NCBI GenBank assembly: GCA_021789565.1
Contig: JAJYJL010000392.1
Coordinates: 1 to 7,245, forward strand
DNA: 7,245 nucleotides
Origin: Acidobacteriota bacterium
GTDB taxonomy: Bacteria > Acidobacteriota > Terriglobia > UBA7540
Direction of reading: 5' to 3'
Positions 1 to 6,015 of the stretch are shown here, piece after piece. A program made the translations under genes and the position numbers. A model generated the notes under the pieces. It saw only the letters and a program-made list of their open reading frames with translations. It did no database searches and was not told where the DNA came from. Numbering within the stretch: the stretch's first letter is position 1; every line of letters starts with the position of its first letter.

Positions 1-377
1 GAGGCGACCCGACGCGGACCCCAGCTTCGGATTCCATCCGGGGGGTACTTCGCTGCTGCGACAGCCGCAATGGCGTCGTCTTTTGTATTGACCATTGGTA
101 CTATCACTCCCGCCGCCCCCAAGTCGAGAACCTGGCCAATAGTGGTGTGATTATTGGACGGGACCCTTACCAGCACGCCGAGTTCAGTCGGATTTAGGGC
201 GATTAGGACCCTCTGGAGGGACTCGAGACCGAATGCGACGTGCTGCATGTCTACGAGCAGGAAGTCGGCTGCGACGCCCCGGAGGGACTCAGTTACCGCT
301 TCGTCTCTGATCATGTGGGCGCTGCCCACAATCGGTCGCCCTTGCCTGATGGAATCTAGAAGGCGGTTGGTACTCAC
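1..377 (-). CDS. HpcH/HpaI-family aldolase, N-terminal part (cut by left edge)
   Basis: Class II (metal-dependent) pyruvate aldolases of this family reversibly split 2-keto-3-deoxy or 4-hydroxy-2-keto acids into pyruvate and an aldehyde in the cytoplasm. The 125 visible codons show the first half of the TIM barrel: D-M-Q-H at residues 43-46, R-V-P-S-N at 71-75, L-D-L-G-A-A-G-V-I-V-P-M-V at 84-96 and Y-P-P-D-G-I-R-S at 111-118. His46, Arg71 and Asp85 line up with HpaI His45, Arg70 and Asp84 (base, pyruvate carboxylate binding, support). The metal-binding Glu and Asp of the family would lie beyond the edge. The GTG start is chosen because GGAGG (385-389) sits 7 nt upstream and the family alignment begins there. 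The gene lies on the same strand as the dehydrogenase and regulator but is separated from them by an IS remnant. The exact substrate cannot be told from this fragment. Confidence 0.9.
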   Translation of the reverse strand, partial: MSTNRLLDSIRQGRPIVGSAHMIRDEAVTESLRGVAADFLLVDMQHVAFGLESLQRVLIALNPTELGVLVRVPSNNHTTIGQVLDLGAAGVIVPMVNTKDDAIAAVAAAKYPPDGIRSWGPRRVA

Positions 378-437
378 GAGGATACCTCCAATGGTAGGGA
401 GATGCCGATGGCTACCTGGGCGTCCGAGTGGCACTCA

Positions 438-466
438 AGCATCTGGCATACTATATTTCAGATACT
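438..466. promoter_or_regulatory. dyad overlapping a candidate aldolase promoter
   Basis: The plus strand reads AGCATCTG, 13 nt, then CAGATACT, so seven of eight positions pair as an inverted repeat. The AT-rich spacer contains TATAGT on the minus strand (450-455), a reasonable -10 box about 73 nt upstream of the aldolase GTG. The -35 match (CTAACC at 17 nt spacing) is poor. A dyad straddling a -10 box is the usual geometry of a repressor site. That it is an operator is inference, and no second full copy was found elsewhere in the window. Confidence 0.35.
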
Positions 467-537
467 AGTGTAGGTTAGTGAGCGGTTTGCCACAGCATTA
501 CTTGGGAGAAGGGAAAAGATCGCCCCCTCCGCCGAAA

Positions 538-823
538 TGCACCGCACCGGGTTTGATGCGCACCTTCTATAAAGGGAAGGATGACATCATGCCAAAGAGG
601 TGGGTTGCAGAGACCAAGGAGAAGGCGACGCGGCTGGTAATGGAGCACCGGAGCGGCTACTCCTCGGAGTCGGCGGCCATCACCACGATCGCAACGCGGC
701 TCGGGATGAGCGCCGAGACGCTCCGCAAGTGGGTTCCCCAAACCCGGGTAGATGCCGGCCAGGAGAAGGGTCTCACCACCGAGCAGGCGGCCGAGATCCG
801 CGCACTCAAGCCCAAGAACGCCG
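538..823 (+). mobile_element. IS3-family insertion sequence remnant, left end only
   Basis: The stretch TGCACCGCACCGGGTTTGA begins at 538 and looks like the terminal inverted repeat that precedes orfA in actinobacterial IS3-family elements. It is followed at the expected short distance by an AAGGGAAGGATG ribosome binding region and an orfA-like reading frame. The similarity stops near 823, in the middle of orfA. I find no orfB, no matching right-hand repeat and no obvious target duplication. This points to an old element reduced by deletion. The left boundary is judged by eye and may be off by a few bases. Confidence 0.65.
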
Positions 824-975
824 CCGCGCACGTGGTGCTGGATCCCGGCATCAGTCACACGATCATCGTGGTCGCTCTCGGCCAACGCTGCAGTCGTCAT
901 GGTCATCTTGCCCGGAAGTTCCTGTCCCGCCCTGTAGGGAAGGTTGCTACCAGCGGGTGCCTTGCCATATCATGA
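589..975 (+). pseudogene. truncated IS3 orfA transposase, fused to unrelated sequence
   Basis: OrfA of IS3-family elements is the DNA-binding half of the transposase, normally joined to the orfB integrase by a -1 frameshift. Residues 1-78 fit that family: an MPKRW start, a basic and charged first helix, a helix-turn-helix at about 26-50 (I-A-T-R-L-G-M-S-A-E-T-L-R-K-W-V) and the beginning of the leucine-zipper segment, E-I-R-A-L-K-P-K-N-A at 69-78. Intact orfA would continue with further heptads ending near residue 90-100. Here residues 79-128 have no heptad pattern and no resemblance to transposase, so the frame simply reads through until a chance stop. ATG 589 is chosen over upstream in-frame codons because GGAAGG precedes it and the family begins there. 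No orfB follows, so it cannot act as a transposase alone. Confidence 0.75.
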
Positions 976-990
976 CTGCCATGGGTGGGC

Positions 991-2010
991 TCATGTGAGT
1001 GCTGTGTGCAGCAGGACCTTGCCGCGCGGCCCAGGAGTGCCCCTCAGGGCAGCGACTGCCTGTGCCCATTGGCCAAGTTGGAAGCGGTGAGTGATCAAAA
1101 AGCCAGGGTCAAACTTTGCCGAGTTGAGGAGAGCCACCATCTCACGCCAAACGCTCGACGTATAGCTGAAGCTGCCAAGTATGGTGATGTCGCCATTGAC
1201 GACGTCGTCGAGTGGAATCGCAGCAAGTTGCCCGTGGGGCGGTAGCCCGAGCAGGAGCAGCTCGCCGCCTCGACGGATCGACGCGAGCGCAGTGGTCGCG
1301 GCGTCGACGGATCCGGCGGCCTCGATCGCAAGGTCGAACGCTGATCCGGCATCCGCGGGATTTATTGTAAAAGTGGTCACTCCTGCTTGCCGTGCGAGGT
1401 CGGACTGCTCCCGACGCCTTCCGAGCATCGTGATCTCCGATGGCGACCATAGCCGGACCAGGTGTGCAGCGAGAAGCGCGATCGTTCCATCTCCTACAAT
1501 GAGTACTTTCATGCCCGAGTTGATGTGAGTGCGACCGAGACCGCGAAGGACTACAGCTGCGGGTTCGACGAGGGCCGCAGCTGATAGATCTACGGTCTCT
1601 TTCAAGGGATGGACCAACCTGGAGGGGATCACCGCGTATTCTGCGGCGCCACCGTCTCGCGTAAAGCCGATTTCATCGTAAATGTCGCAAGTGTTCGTTG
1701 CTCCCGAACGGCATTGCGCGCATACACCGCAGCTGACAATGCCTTCAACGACGATTGGTGTGCCTGGAGCCAAGCGCCCGGCCGGATCGGTGACCACAGT
1801 GGCGGACCACTCGTGTCCAATGACAACCGGATAGCGGATAAAGCCACCATCGATCGTTCCGTCGATGATTTCTAGGTCTGTCCCGCACAGCCCGATGGCG
1901 AACGGTCTCACCGAAACCTCTTCGCGACCAGGTTCGGCCTTCACTTTGGATTCCAGGTCGACTTGGCCTGCACCGTGAGAAACGAGCGCTTGATATCGTT
2001 GGTCGTCCAC
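991..2010 (-). CDS. zinc-dependent medium-chain dehydrogenase (sorbitol/threonine dehydrogenase-like)
   Basis: This 339-residue protein oxidises an alcohol or polyol with NAD(P) in the cytoplasm and has the usual length of the medium-chain family. Visible zinc-site residues are Cys42 in G-L-C-G-T-D, His66-Glu67 in G-H-E and Glu149 in V-E-P (catalytic zinc), plus the four-cysteine lobe C94-x2-C97-x2-C100-x7-C108 (structural zinc). The Rossmann segment is V-G-D-G-T-I-A at 172-178. After the second strand comes L-G-R-R-R (196-200), where NAD-specific relatives usually have Asp, so NADP use is possible. The GTG at 2010 is preferred to the longer frame opening at 2121 because the extra 37 residues are only the regulator's 3' end in another frame. 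The regulator's stop is two bases upstream, which suggests translational coupling in an operon. The substrate is unknown; a sugar, polyol or sugar acid hydroxyl is likely from context. Confidence 0.93.
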   Translation of the reverse strand: MDDQRYQALVSHGAGQVDLESKVKAEPGREEVSVRPFAIGLCGTDLEIIDGTIDGGFIRYPVVIGHEWSATVVTDPAGRLAPGTPIVVEGIVSCGVCAQCRSGATNTCDIYDEIGFTRDGGAAEYAVIPSRLVHPLKETVDLSAAALVEPAAVVLRGLGRTHINSGMKVLIVGDGTIALLAAHLVRLWSPSEITMLGRRREQSDLARQAGVTTFTINPADAGSAFDLAIEAAGSVDAATTALASIRRGGELLLLGLPPHGQLAAIPLDDVVNGDITILGSFSYTSSVWREMVALLNSAKFDPGFLITHRFQLGQWAQAVAALRGTPGPRGKVLLHTALT

Positions 2011-2012
2011 GG

Positions 2013-2840
2013 TCAGGTGGTACTCCCGGTGCGCTCGGTCGAGCGGGCAGACCCGCCGAGCAATGCAGAAACCTTGTCGGCATTGGATCGCACTAGGTGC
2101 CCGAGTTCTTCGACTCGCCAAGCTGGCAAGTCGCCTTTAATCCCCGTGATGCTGATAGCTCCTGCGCATTGGCCCGAGTGGTCGAAGAATGCGGCAGCAG
2201 CGCAAAAGATTCCCTCGGCATCTTCTTCGTCGTCGATGGCAAAGCCGCGTGCCTTTGTCGTCGTGAGATTGTCAAGGAGGGTATCGATATCGGTGATGGT
2301 GTGAGACGTGCGGGGCGAGAGGCCAGTGTTGGCACATATCTCTCGAACCTTTTCCTCCGAGAGCGTTGCGAGAATTGCCTTGCCCGCCGCCGATGCATAG
2401 GGCACCTCTCGCTGTCCGAGCGGCGTGTAAAATCTGACGCTGCCGGGACCGTCGACTCTGCCGATAAAGACCGGATAGCAGTCGTCGTTGACGGCGACGC
2501 GCGAGGTCATCCTTGCCTCGGCAGCCAGTTCCTCCAAGAGGGGATGGCAAAGGTCAACGAGCGGTAGTCGTTGTCCCGCGATGTTACCGAGGCGTACCAG
2601 CGCGGTGCCCAGGCAATAGCGCGGACCGGGCTTGGCATCAGAAAGATAGCCATAACTGACGAGGGTGCGGGCGAGCGAAAGAGCGGTGCTCTTGGAAACA
2701 CCCAGGTCCTTCGCTATCTCGCTCAACGACAGGCCGTCTCTCGGTCCGAGGGCGACAGTTGAAATTAACTGCAATGCCCGGGCGACGCTCTTGACGGTGT
2801 ACCGATCCACAGTCGTGCCCACTTCGGTCGTGTCCTCCAT
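2013..2840 (-). CDS. IclR-family transcriptional regulator
   Basis: This 275-residue protein has the standard IclR layout. The N-terminal winged helix-turn-helix spans about 16-80, with L-S-L-S-E-I-A-K-D-L-G-V-S-K-S-T-A at 37-53 and the wing ending near Y75-C-L-G-T-A-L. An effector-binding domain of GAF type runs from about 92 to 262, including Y-A-S-A-A-G-K-A-I-L-A-T-L (148-160) and R-G-F-A-I-D-D-E-E-D-A-E-G-I (198-211), the most conserved block of the family. IclR proteins bind a small metabolite and repress or activate an adjacent catabolic operon. The ATG is well supported by AAAGGAG ending 6 nt upstream. It is the first gene of the minus-strand operon and lies opposite the transporter operon, which makes it the obvious local regulator of both. 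A dyad over its own promoter suggests autoregulation. The effector is unknown; the imported compound or a product of its breakdown is the natural candidate. Confidence 0.95.
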   Translation of the reverse strand: MEDTTEVGTTVDRYTVKSVARALQLISTVALGPRDGLSLSEIAKDLGVSKSTALSLARTLVSYGYLSDAKPGPRYCLGTALVRLGNIAGQRLPLVDLCHPLLEELAAEARMTSRVAVNDDCYPVFIGRVDGPGSVRFYTPLGQREVPYASAAGKAILATLSEEKVREICANTGLSPRTSHTITDIDTLLDNLTTTKARGFAIDDEEDAEGIFCAAAAFFDHSGQCAGAISITGIKGDLPAWRVEELGHLVRSNADKVSALLGGSARSTERTGSTT

Positions 2841-2861
2841 CGGCGGCTCCTTTGCGTGTTG

Positions 2862-2876
2862 TTCGATAATACCGAA
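2862..2876. promoter_or_regulatory. 15-bp dyad, candidate IclR operator
   Basis: TTCGATAATACCGAA is an odd-length palindrome with six of seven positions paired. It lies 22 bp upstream of the regulator's ATG. Its core contains TATTAT on the minus strand, the best -10 candidate for that gene. IclR proteins bind short palindromes in such divergent intergenic regions. Binding by this particular regulator is inference. Confidence 0.5.
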
Positions 2877-2896
2877 TTTGGTTTAGAACATGTTAA
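2866..2896 (-). promoter_or_regulatory. candidate promoter for the regulator-dehydrogenase operon
   Basis: On the minus strand TTAACA (2891-2896) serves as a -35 box with five of six consensus bases. TATTAT (2866-2871) serves as the -10 box. The 19-nt spacing is longer than the ideal 17, so the promoter may be weak or need help. The -10 lies inside the 15-bp dyad, and the -35 touches an AACATGTT palindrome at 2887-2894. Confidence 0.4.
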
Positions 2897-2912
2897 CTGC
2901 TGTCGGATTTCC

Positions 2913-2940
2913 TCGACAGACACGTATCTCATGCTATCAT
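2913..2940 (+). promoter_or_regulatory. candidate promoter for the transporter operon
   Basis: TCGACA (2913-2918) and TATCAT (2935-2940) are separated by 16 nt and form the best sigma-70-type pair found in the divergent region on the plus strand. Transcription would start near 2947, leaving a leader of about 500 nt before the binding-protein ATG. A second, closer promoter cannot be excluded; none with a convincing pair of boxes was seen between 3300 and 3440. Confidence 0.35.
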
Positions 2941-2946
2941 GCTTCA

Positions 2947-3453
2947 CAACACGGGTCGGCAGGACCGAACAACTGCGAAGTCAGCACGGGGGAGACGACG
3001 GGTGATTGAAGGGATGGCGCGCTGCATGGCGGCCCCGAGGCGATTCCCGATCCTTTCCCGGACGCACGCCAAGGGGGAAGGCGTCCGCATGCCTTTGTTC
3101 GCCGGAAGGCGCGGATCCCCGCGGGGTCGATGGATCGCCGGCCCTGCGTTGGTGCTCGACGACCTGTCCACTGGTTTCGATCATGAGGGGCCAGACTCGA
3201 CCCCGAGCGGGCAATTGTTCTGTGTATTGCCCACCTTGCCTGCCCGTCGGTTGGTCCGCCCTTACGGGTGTGTCCGCGCGACATGGACTGCTTGATTCGC
3301 GGATTGACCAAGAAAGGGGGGGTGCTGCACAGGGCGCCGGACCGATCGCTTCGGTCGAAAGGGTGAATGTATCAGATGTGAGGGGGCGTTCGAGTCTGGG
3401 TGACCTGGACGCAATGGGGATAAAGATCCGATTAGTGAGATGAGGAGCAGGAA
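2947..3453 (+). other. long gene-free leader with stem-loops upstream of the binding-protein gene
   Basis: No open frame here has a good ribosome binding site or resembles a known family. The strand carries several perfect or near-perfect stem-loops. GGACGC pairs with GCGTCC (3060-3086). CGCGG pairs with CCGCG (3110-3123). GGGCAAT pairs with ATTGCCC over a 10-nt loop (3209-3232). GACCGA pairs with TCGGTC over a 5-nt loop (3340-3356). None is followed by a U-run, so these are not simple terminators. The stretch looks richer in G and C than the binding-protein gene that follows. It could be a structured 5' leader, a small RNA, or decayed coding sequence. I do not recognise any riboswitch class. 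Confidence 0.35.
3209..3232 (+). other. strongest stem-loop in the transporter leader
   Basis: A perfect 7-bp stem, GGGCAAT with ATTGCCC, encloses the loop TGTTCTGTGT. It lies about 220 nt upstream of the binding-protein start and has no T-tract behind it. The role is unknown; leader folding or transcript protection is possible. Confidence 0.35.
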
Positions 3454-4788
3454 ATGAACTTGAAACGACGGGGAGGGCTGACAGCTGCTGCAATTGCGAT
3501 GTCACTCCTAGCGGCCGCATGTGGTAGCGCAGCGGGTGCGAGTGGGAGTAGCAGCTCAGCGTCAACGGTCGCGAGCGCTGCCAAGGTGAACTTGGTGCTC
3601 TGGCAAAATCTTGGGAATGGAAATCAGGCACAGATGGTGCCGGTACTGATTAAAGCGTTTGAGAAGCAACATCCAAACATAACGATCACCAATGTGCAAC
3701 AGCCACGCGCGAACTACTTTGCGTTGCTCCAGGCTGCAGCCGTCTCGCGATCCGGACCGGACCTTGTGAATATGTGGACCGGACTGTTTACGATGCAATA
3801 TAAGTCCTATCTTGAGCCGCTGGCTAAGTGGGTGCCGGCATCTGATCTTGCGCGGATGAACGGATTACAATGGTCAAATGTCGGATTCAATAAGACCTCA
3901 AATCCATACGTAGTGCCGCTACAAGAGCAGTTCTATATTGGTTTCTACAATAAGGCGTTGTTTCAAAAGGCTGGCATCACCTCCGCGCCGACTACCTGGA
4001 GCCAGCTCTTCTCTGACTGCAAGTTGATCAAGGCGACGGGAGCAACTTGCATCGCGGAAGGGACGCAGAACCTGAGCGGCGAGTTCTACCCCTGGTATAA
4101 CCTGAGCTACTTGATGGCGGGCGCCTTTAGCGCGAAGCAGTGGGAAGGGCTCTATAACGGTACGATAAAGTGGTCTAGCCCCGCCGTAGAGACGCAGCTT
4201 TCAAAGTGGCACACTCTGTACGCGGACGGTTATATCAATTCTAACGCTCTTACCGCAACGAATGTCCAGAGTAAATTCCTGCAAGGCAAAGCCGCAATCA
4301 TAATCAAGGGCAATTGGGATACGGCACAATTTGAGTCCACACTCGGAAAAAATGTCGGGGTGTTCGTTCCGCCGTTCTCAAGCTCGGCTTCAAAGAAGGT
4401 TGTGGCATTTGCGGGCAATGGACTTGCTATGACCAGCTATTCTACGCACAAAGCGGCAGCGGCAGAGTTCCTACAGTTCCTTACCACGCCTGCGGCTGGC
4501 AAGATCGTGGCGGCGGCTGGATTAATCCCTGACATCAAAGGGGTTGCGCCAACTGATTCGCTTGCCCAGCAGATGGTCGGTTTGATTCAGCAACAAAAGT
4601 ATTCGGTCTATCCGATGCTTGATAATGTCCTGCAGCCAGGGATTGTCACGGCTGGCAGCAGTGTCATACCGGACATGCTTGTCGGTGGAGTAAGCGCCGC
4701 AAGTGCAGCGTCGACGATGGACCAGACGTGGCAGCAGCTGCCGGCTTCGGAGCGGGGATCCAACTGGGCTGGATATTCCGTTCCTTAG
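3454..4788 (+). CDS. ABC transporter solute-binding lipoprotein, family 1 (sugar type)
   Basis: This 444-residue protein captures a solute outside the membrane and delivers it to the two permeases encoded downstream. The N terminus is a lipoprotein signal: basic M-N-L-K-R-R, a hydrophobic stretch, then L-L-A-A-A-C with Cys23 as the lipidated residue and a Ser/Ala/Gly-rich tether to about 43. The body matches family-1 binding proteins: V-N-L-V-L-W (45-50), F-E-K-Q-H-P-N-I-T-I (69-78), G-P-D-L-V-N-M-W (101-108), Y-N-K-A-L-F-Q-K-A-G-I (165-175) followed by P-T-T-W-S-Q-L, F-L-Q-G-K-A-A-I-I-I-K-G-N-W (275-288), and the late block A-A-E-F-L-Q-F-L-T-T-P-A-A-G (336-349). Cys189 and Cys199 could form a small disulfide loop. 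AGGAG (3443-3447) ends 6 nt before the ATG. The family mostly binds oligosaccharides, glycosides or polyols. The phosphorylase downstream suggests a nucleoside-like ligand, but the sequence alone does not show it. Confidence 0.95.
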   Translation: MNLKRRGGLTAAAIAMSLLAAACGSAAGASGSSSSASTVASAAKVNLVLWQNLGNGNQAQMVPVLIKAFEKQHPNITITNVQQPRANYFALLQAAAVSRSGPDLVNMWTGLFTMQYKSYLEPLAKWVPASDLARMNGLQWSNVGFNKTSNPYVVPLQEQFYIGFYNKALFQKAGITSAPTTWSQLFSDCKLIKATGATCIAEGTQNLSGEFYPWYNLSYLMAGAFSAKQWEGLYNGTIKWSSPAVETQLSKWHTLYADGYINSNALTATNVQSKFLQGKAAIIIKGNWDTAQFESTLGKNVGVFVPPFSSSASKKVVAFAGNGLAMTSYSTHKAAAAEFLQFLTTPAAGKIVAAAGLIPDIKGVAPTDSLAQQMVGLIQQQKYSVYPMLDNVLQPGIVTAGSSVIPDMLVGGVSAASAASTMDQTWQQLPASERGSNWAGYSVP

Positions 4789-4819
4789 GTCCGCAGCTTG
4801 TGTGGGAGGCCGTGTTCGT

Positions 4820-4879
4820 GAGCGGCGGCGCTCGGTGTGATATCCGATTGCTGTCGCTCGCGAGCTGATTCGAAGCGAC
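4820..4879 (+). other. two stem-loops just after the binding-protein gene
   Basis: GAGCG-GCGG-CGCTC (4820-4833) and GTCGCT with AGCGAC over a 15-nt loop (4853-4879) follow the stop codon at 4788. Neither has a T-tract. In binding-protein-dependent operons, stem-loops at this place often protect the upstream mRNA so that far more binding protein than permease is made. That role is inferred from position only. Confidence 0.35.
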
Positions 4880-4886
4880 GAAATTC

Positions 4887-4892
4887 AGGAGG
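4887..4892 (+). promoter_or_regulatory. strong Shine-Dalgarno not placed for the permease start
   Basis: AGGAGG is the strongest ribosome binding site in the transporter operon, yet it lies 70 nt upstream of the first permease ATG at 4963. A GTG follows it after 4 nt and opens a 20-codon frame that ends three bases before that ATG. The permease start itself has only a weak match nearby. Confidence 0.5.
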
Positions 4893-4896
4893 CGAA

Positions 4897-4959
4897 GTGC
4901 AGGGGTGTGCGATTGAGCAATCCGTATTGCGCTGCCACGAGCAAAGTGAGCGTGAGTGA
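4897..4959 (+). CDS. possible 20-codon leader peptide upstream of the first permease
   Basis: The frame starts at GTG 4897, 4 nt after AGGAGG, and encodes 20 residues with two Cys and a charged end (E-Q-S-E-R-E). It stops at TGA 4957-4959, three nt before the permease ATG and in the same frame. It resembles nothing known. If translated, its likely use is to bring ribosomes to the poorly served permease start by coupling. The spacing to the ribosome binding site is short, and the frame stays open upstream to GTG 4837, so chance is a fair alternative. Confidence 0.3.
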   Translation: MQGCAIEQSVLRCHEQSERE

Positions 4960-4962
4960 CTC

Positions 4963-5922
4963 ATGTCCTCTGAGAAGGTCGAAGTGTTGACAGGAGTCGA
5001 TAGCGGGGGCCCTGGTGAAGGCGATGCTTCGCCAGGGCCCAAGCGACGGCGTTCCGATCGCTTCGAAGGTGACCGGAGCCGTACCGGCATACTGCTCGTG
5101 TTGCCGGCGGTTGCCGTTGTGGCAGTACTGCTCGTCTTGCCGATCGGTGAGGCAATCTACTACTCGATGACCAACTGGAACGGCGTTACCTCGCAATGGG
5201 TTGGGCCCGGAACGTATTTGACGACGTTTCGCAATCCATTGTTCTGGAGGGTGCTCGAGAATAATGCGATCTTGCTGCTGGCGGTTCCCGTCACGCTGAT
5301 GTGCGGGGTGCTGTTGGCTGCGCTCCTCAACGAGAAGGTCTTTGGCTGGCGTGTGTTCAGGGCCGCGATTATTATCCCAACCGCTGTGTCTTGGGTCGTT
5401 CTCGGGACCGTTGGAATCCAGGCCTTTGCGCAAAATGGCATGCTCAATCGACTTCTCGGCGGTCTAGGGCTGAGCTTTCTTGAACACAATTGGCTCGGTA
5501 GTCCATTGAGCGCGCTGATCGCCGTTGCGATTACCTTTGTATATTCCTTGGTCGGTGTGAACACGCTGATATTCGTCACCGGAATGGCAACGATTGATCC
5601 CGGCGTGTACGAGGCGGCTCGGCTAGATGGAGCATCCTGGTGGCAGGGCTTCATTCACCTGACGGTCCCGCTTCTTCGTCGATATTTTGTCTTCACATTT
5701 GTCATCACCTCCATCAGCGCATTTTCCGCGCTATTCTCCCTTATCTTCACTATGACTAGTGGCGGTCCGAACTTTGGTACAACAACAATCGAATTCTTTA
5801 TTTATCAACAGGCGTTTGGAACTGGAGCGTTCGGTCAAGGTGCGCTGCTTGGAATTGTGTTGTTTGTCATTTTGGCCGGAGTAAGCCTGATGCAACTTCG
5901 TTTGCTGCGTCAAGATGATTGA
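4963..5922 (+). CDS. ABC transporter permease, CUT1 type, first subunit (MalF/UgpA-like)
   Basis: This 319-residue inner-membrane protein forms one half of the import channel. A charged cytoplasmic tail (1-40, with K-R-R-R at 27-30) precedes about six membrane segments at 41-60, 100-121, 133-153, 183-207, 240-262 and 291-311. The ABC-contact EAA loop is at 217-236: E-A-A-R-L-D-G-A-S-W-W-Q-G-F-I-H-L-T-V-P, close to the consensus with its invariant Gly. The segment L-E-N-N-A-I-L-L-L at 98-106 is also typical of the family. ATG 4963 is the first possible start because TGA lies in frame at 4957. It has no strong ribosome binding site of its own and may be coupled to the short frame upstream. The gap to the binding-protein gene is 174 bp, unusually wide for this kind of operon. 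The partner permease follows 93 bp later. Confidence 0.95.
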   Translation: MSSEKVEVLTGVDSGGPGEGDASPGPKRRRSDRFEGDRSRTGILLVLPAVAVVAVLLVLPIGEAIYYSMTNWNGVTSQWVGPGTYLTTFRNPLFWRVLENNAILLLAVPVTLMCGVLLAALLNEKVFGWRVFRAAIIIPTAVSWVVLGTVGIQAFAQNGMLNRLLGGLGLSFLEHNWLGSPLSALIAVAITFVYSLVGVNTLIFVTGMATIDPGVYEAARLDGASWWQGFIHLTVPLLRRYFVFTFVITSISAFSALFSLIFTMTSGGPNFGTTTIEFFIYQQAFGTGAFGQGALLGIVLFVILAGVSLMQLRLLRQDD

Positions 5923-5945
5923 AGGCTGGACTATACGGAACGCAG

Positions 5946-6014
5946 GTGCGGCAAATCAACCTGATAGCCGACATCGGCAGTTACGGCCGCGCAACCCTCG
6001 GAATAGGCCAATGA
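5946..6014 (+). CDS. possible 22-codon leader peptide upstream of the second permease
   Basis: GTG 5946 opens a 22-codon frame that ends at TGA 6012-6014, one base before the second permease ATG at 6016. The same frame can be extended back to a TTG at 5919, which overlaps the first permease's stop. The upstream ribosome binding match (GGAA) is weak and the peptide is unlike anything I recognise. It is listed because it repeats the stop-next-to-start arrangement seen before the first permease. Chance is quite possible. Confidence 0.2.
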   Translation: MRQINLIADIGSYGRATLGIGQ

Positions 6015-6015
6015 A

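Noticed and set aside
154..468. 104-codon plus-strand frame at the left edge
   Set aside because: It is antisense to the aldolase, whose minus-strand frame shows clear family motifs.
475..906. 143-codon minus-strand frame across the IS remnant
   Set aside because: Most of it is the antisense of orfA, and the first 28 residues have no recognisable similarity or good ribosome site.
824..990. Possible IS3 orfB tail or right inverted repeat
   Set aside because: None of the six frames shows integrase motifs, and no complement of the left terminal repeat was found.
900..990. Rho-independent terminator after the dehydrogenase
   Set aside because: Only 4-bp palindromes such as CCCTGTAGGG and GGAAGTTCC are present, with no T-tract on the minus strand.
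2011..2121. Longer N terminus for the zinc dehydrogenase starting at 2121
   Set aside because: The extra 37 residues overlap the regulator's 3' end in another frame and do not look like the family, whose homology begins after the GTG at 2010.
2939..3295. 118-codon plus-strand frame starting close to the promoter candidate
   Set aside because: The ATG would be within a few bases of the predicted transcript start, with no ribosome site, and the product resembles nothing known.
3006..3443. 145-codon plus-strand frame in the long leader
   Set aside because: It has no convincing ribosome site and no domain. Its composition is Arg-, Pro- and Gly-rich as expected for chance open frames in GC-rich DNA.
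2947..3453. Riboswitch or tRNA in the leader
   Set aside because: No cloverleaf, T-loop consensus or conserved core of a riboswitch class that I know could be identified by eye.
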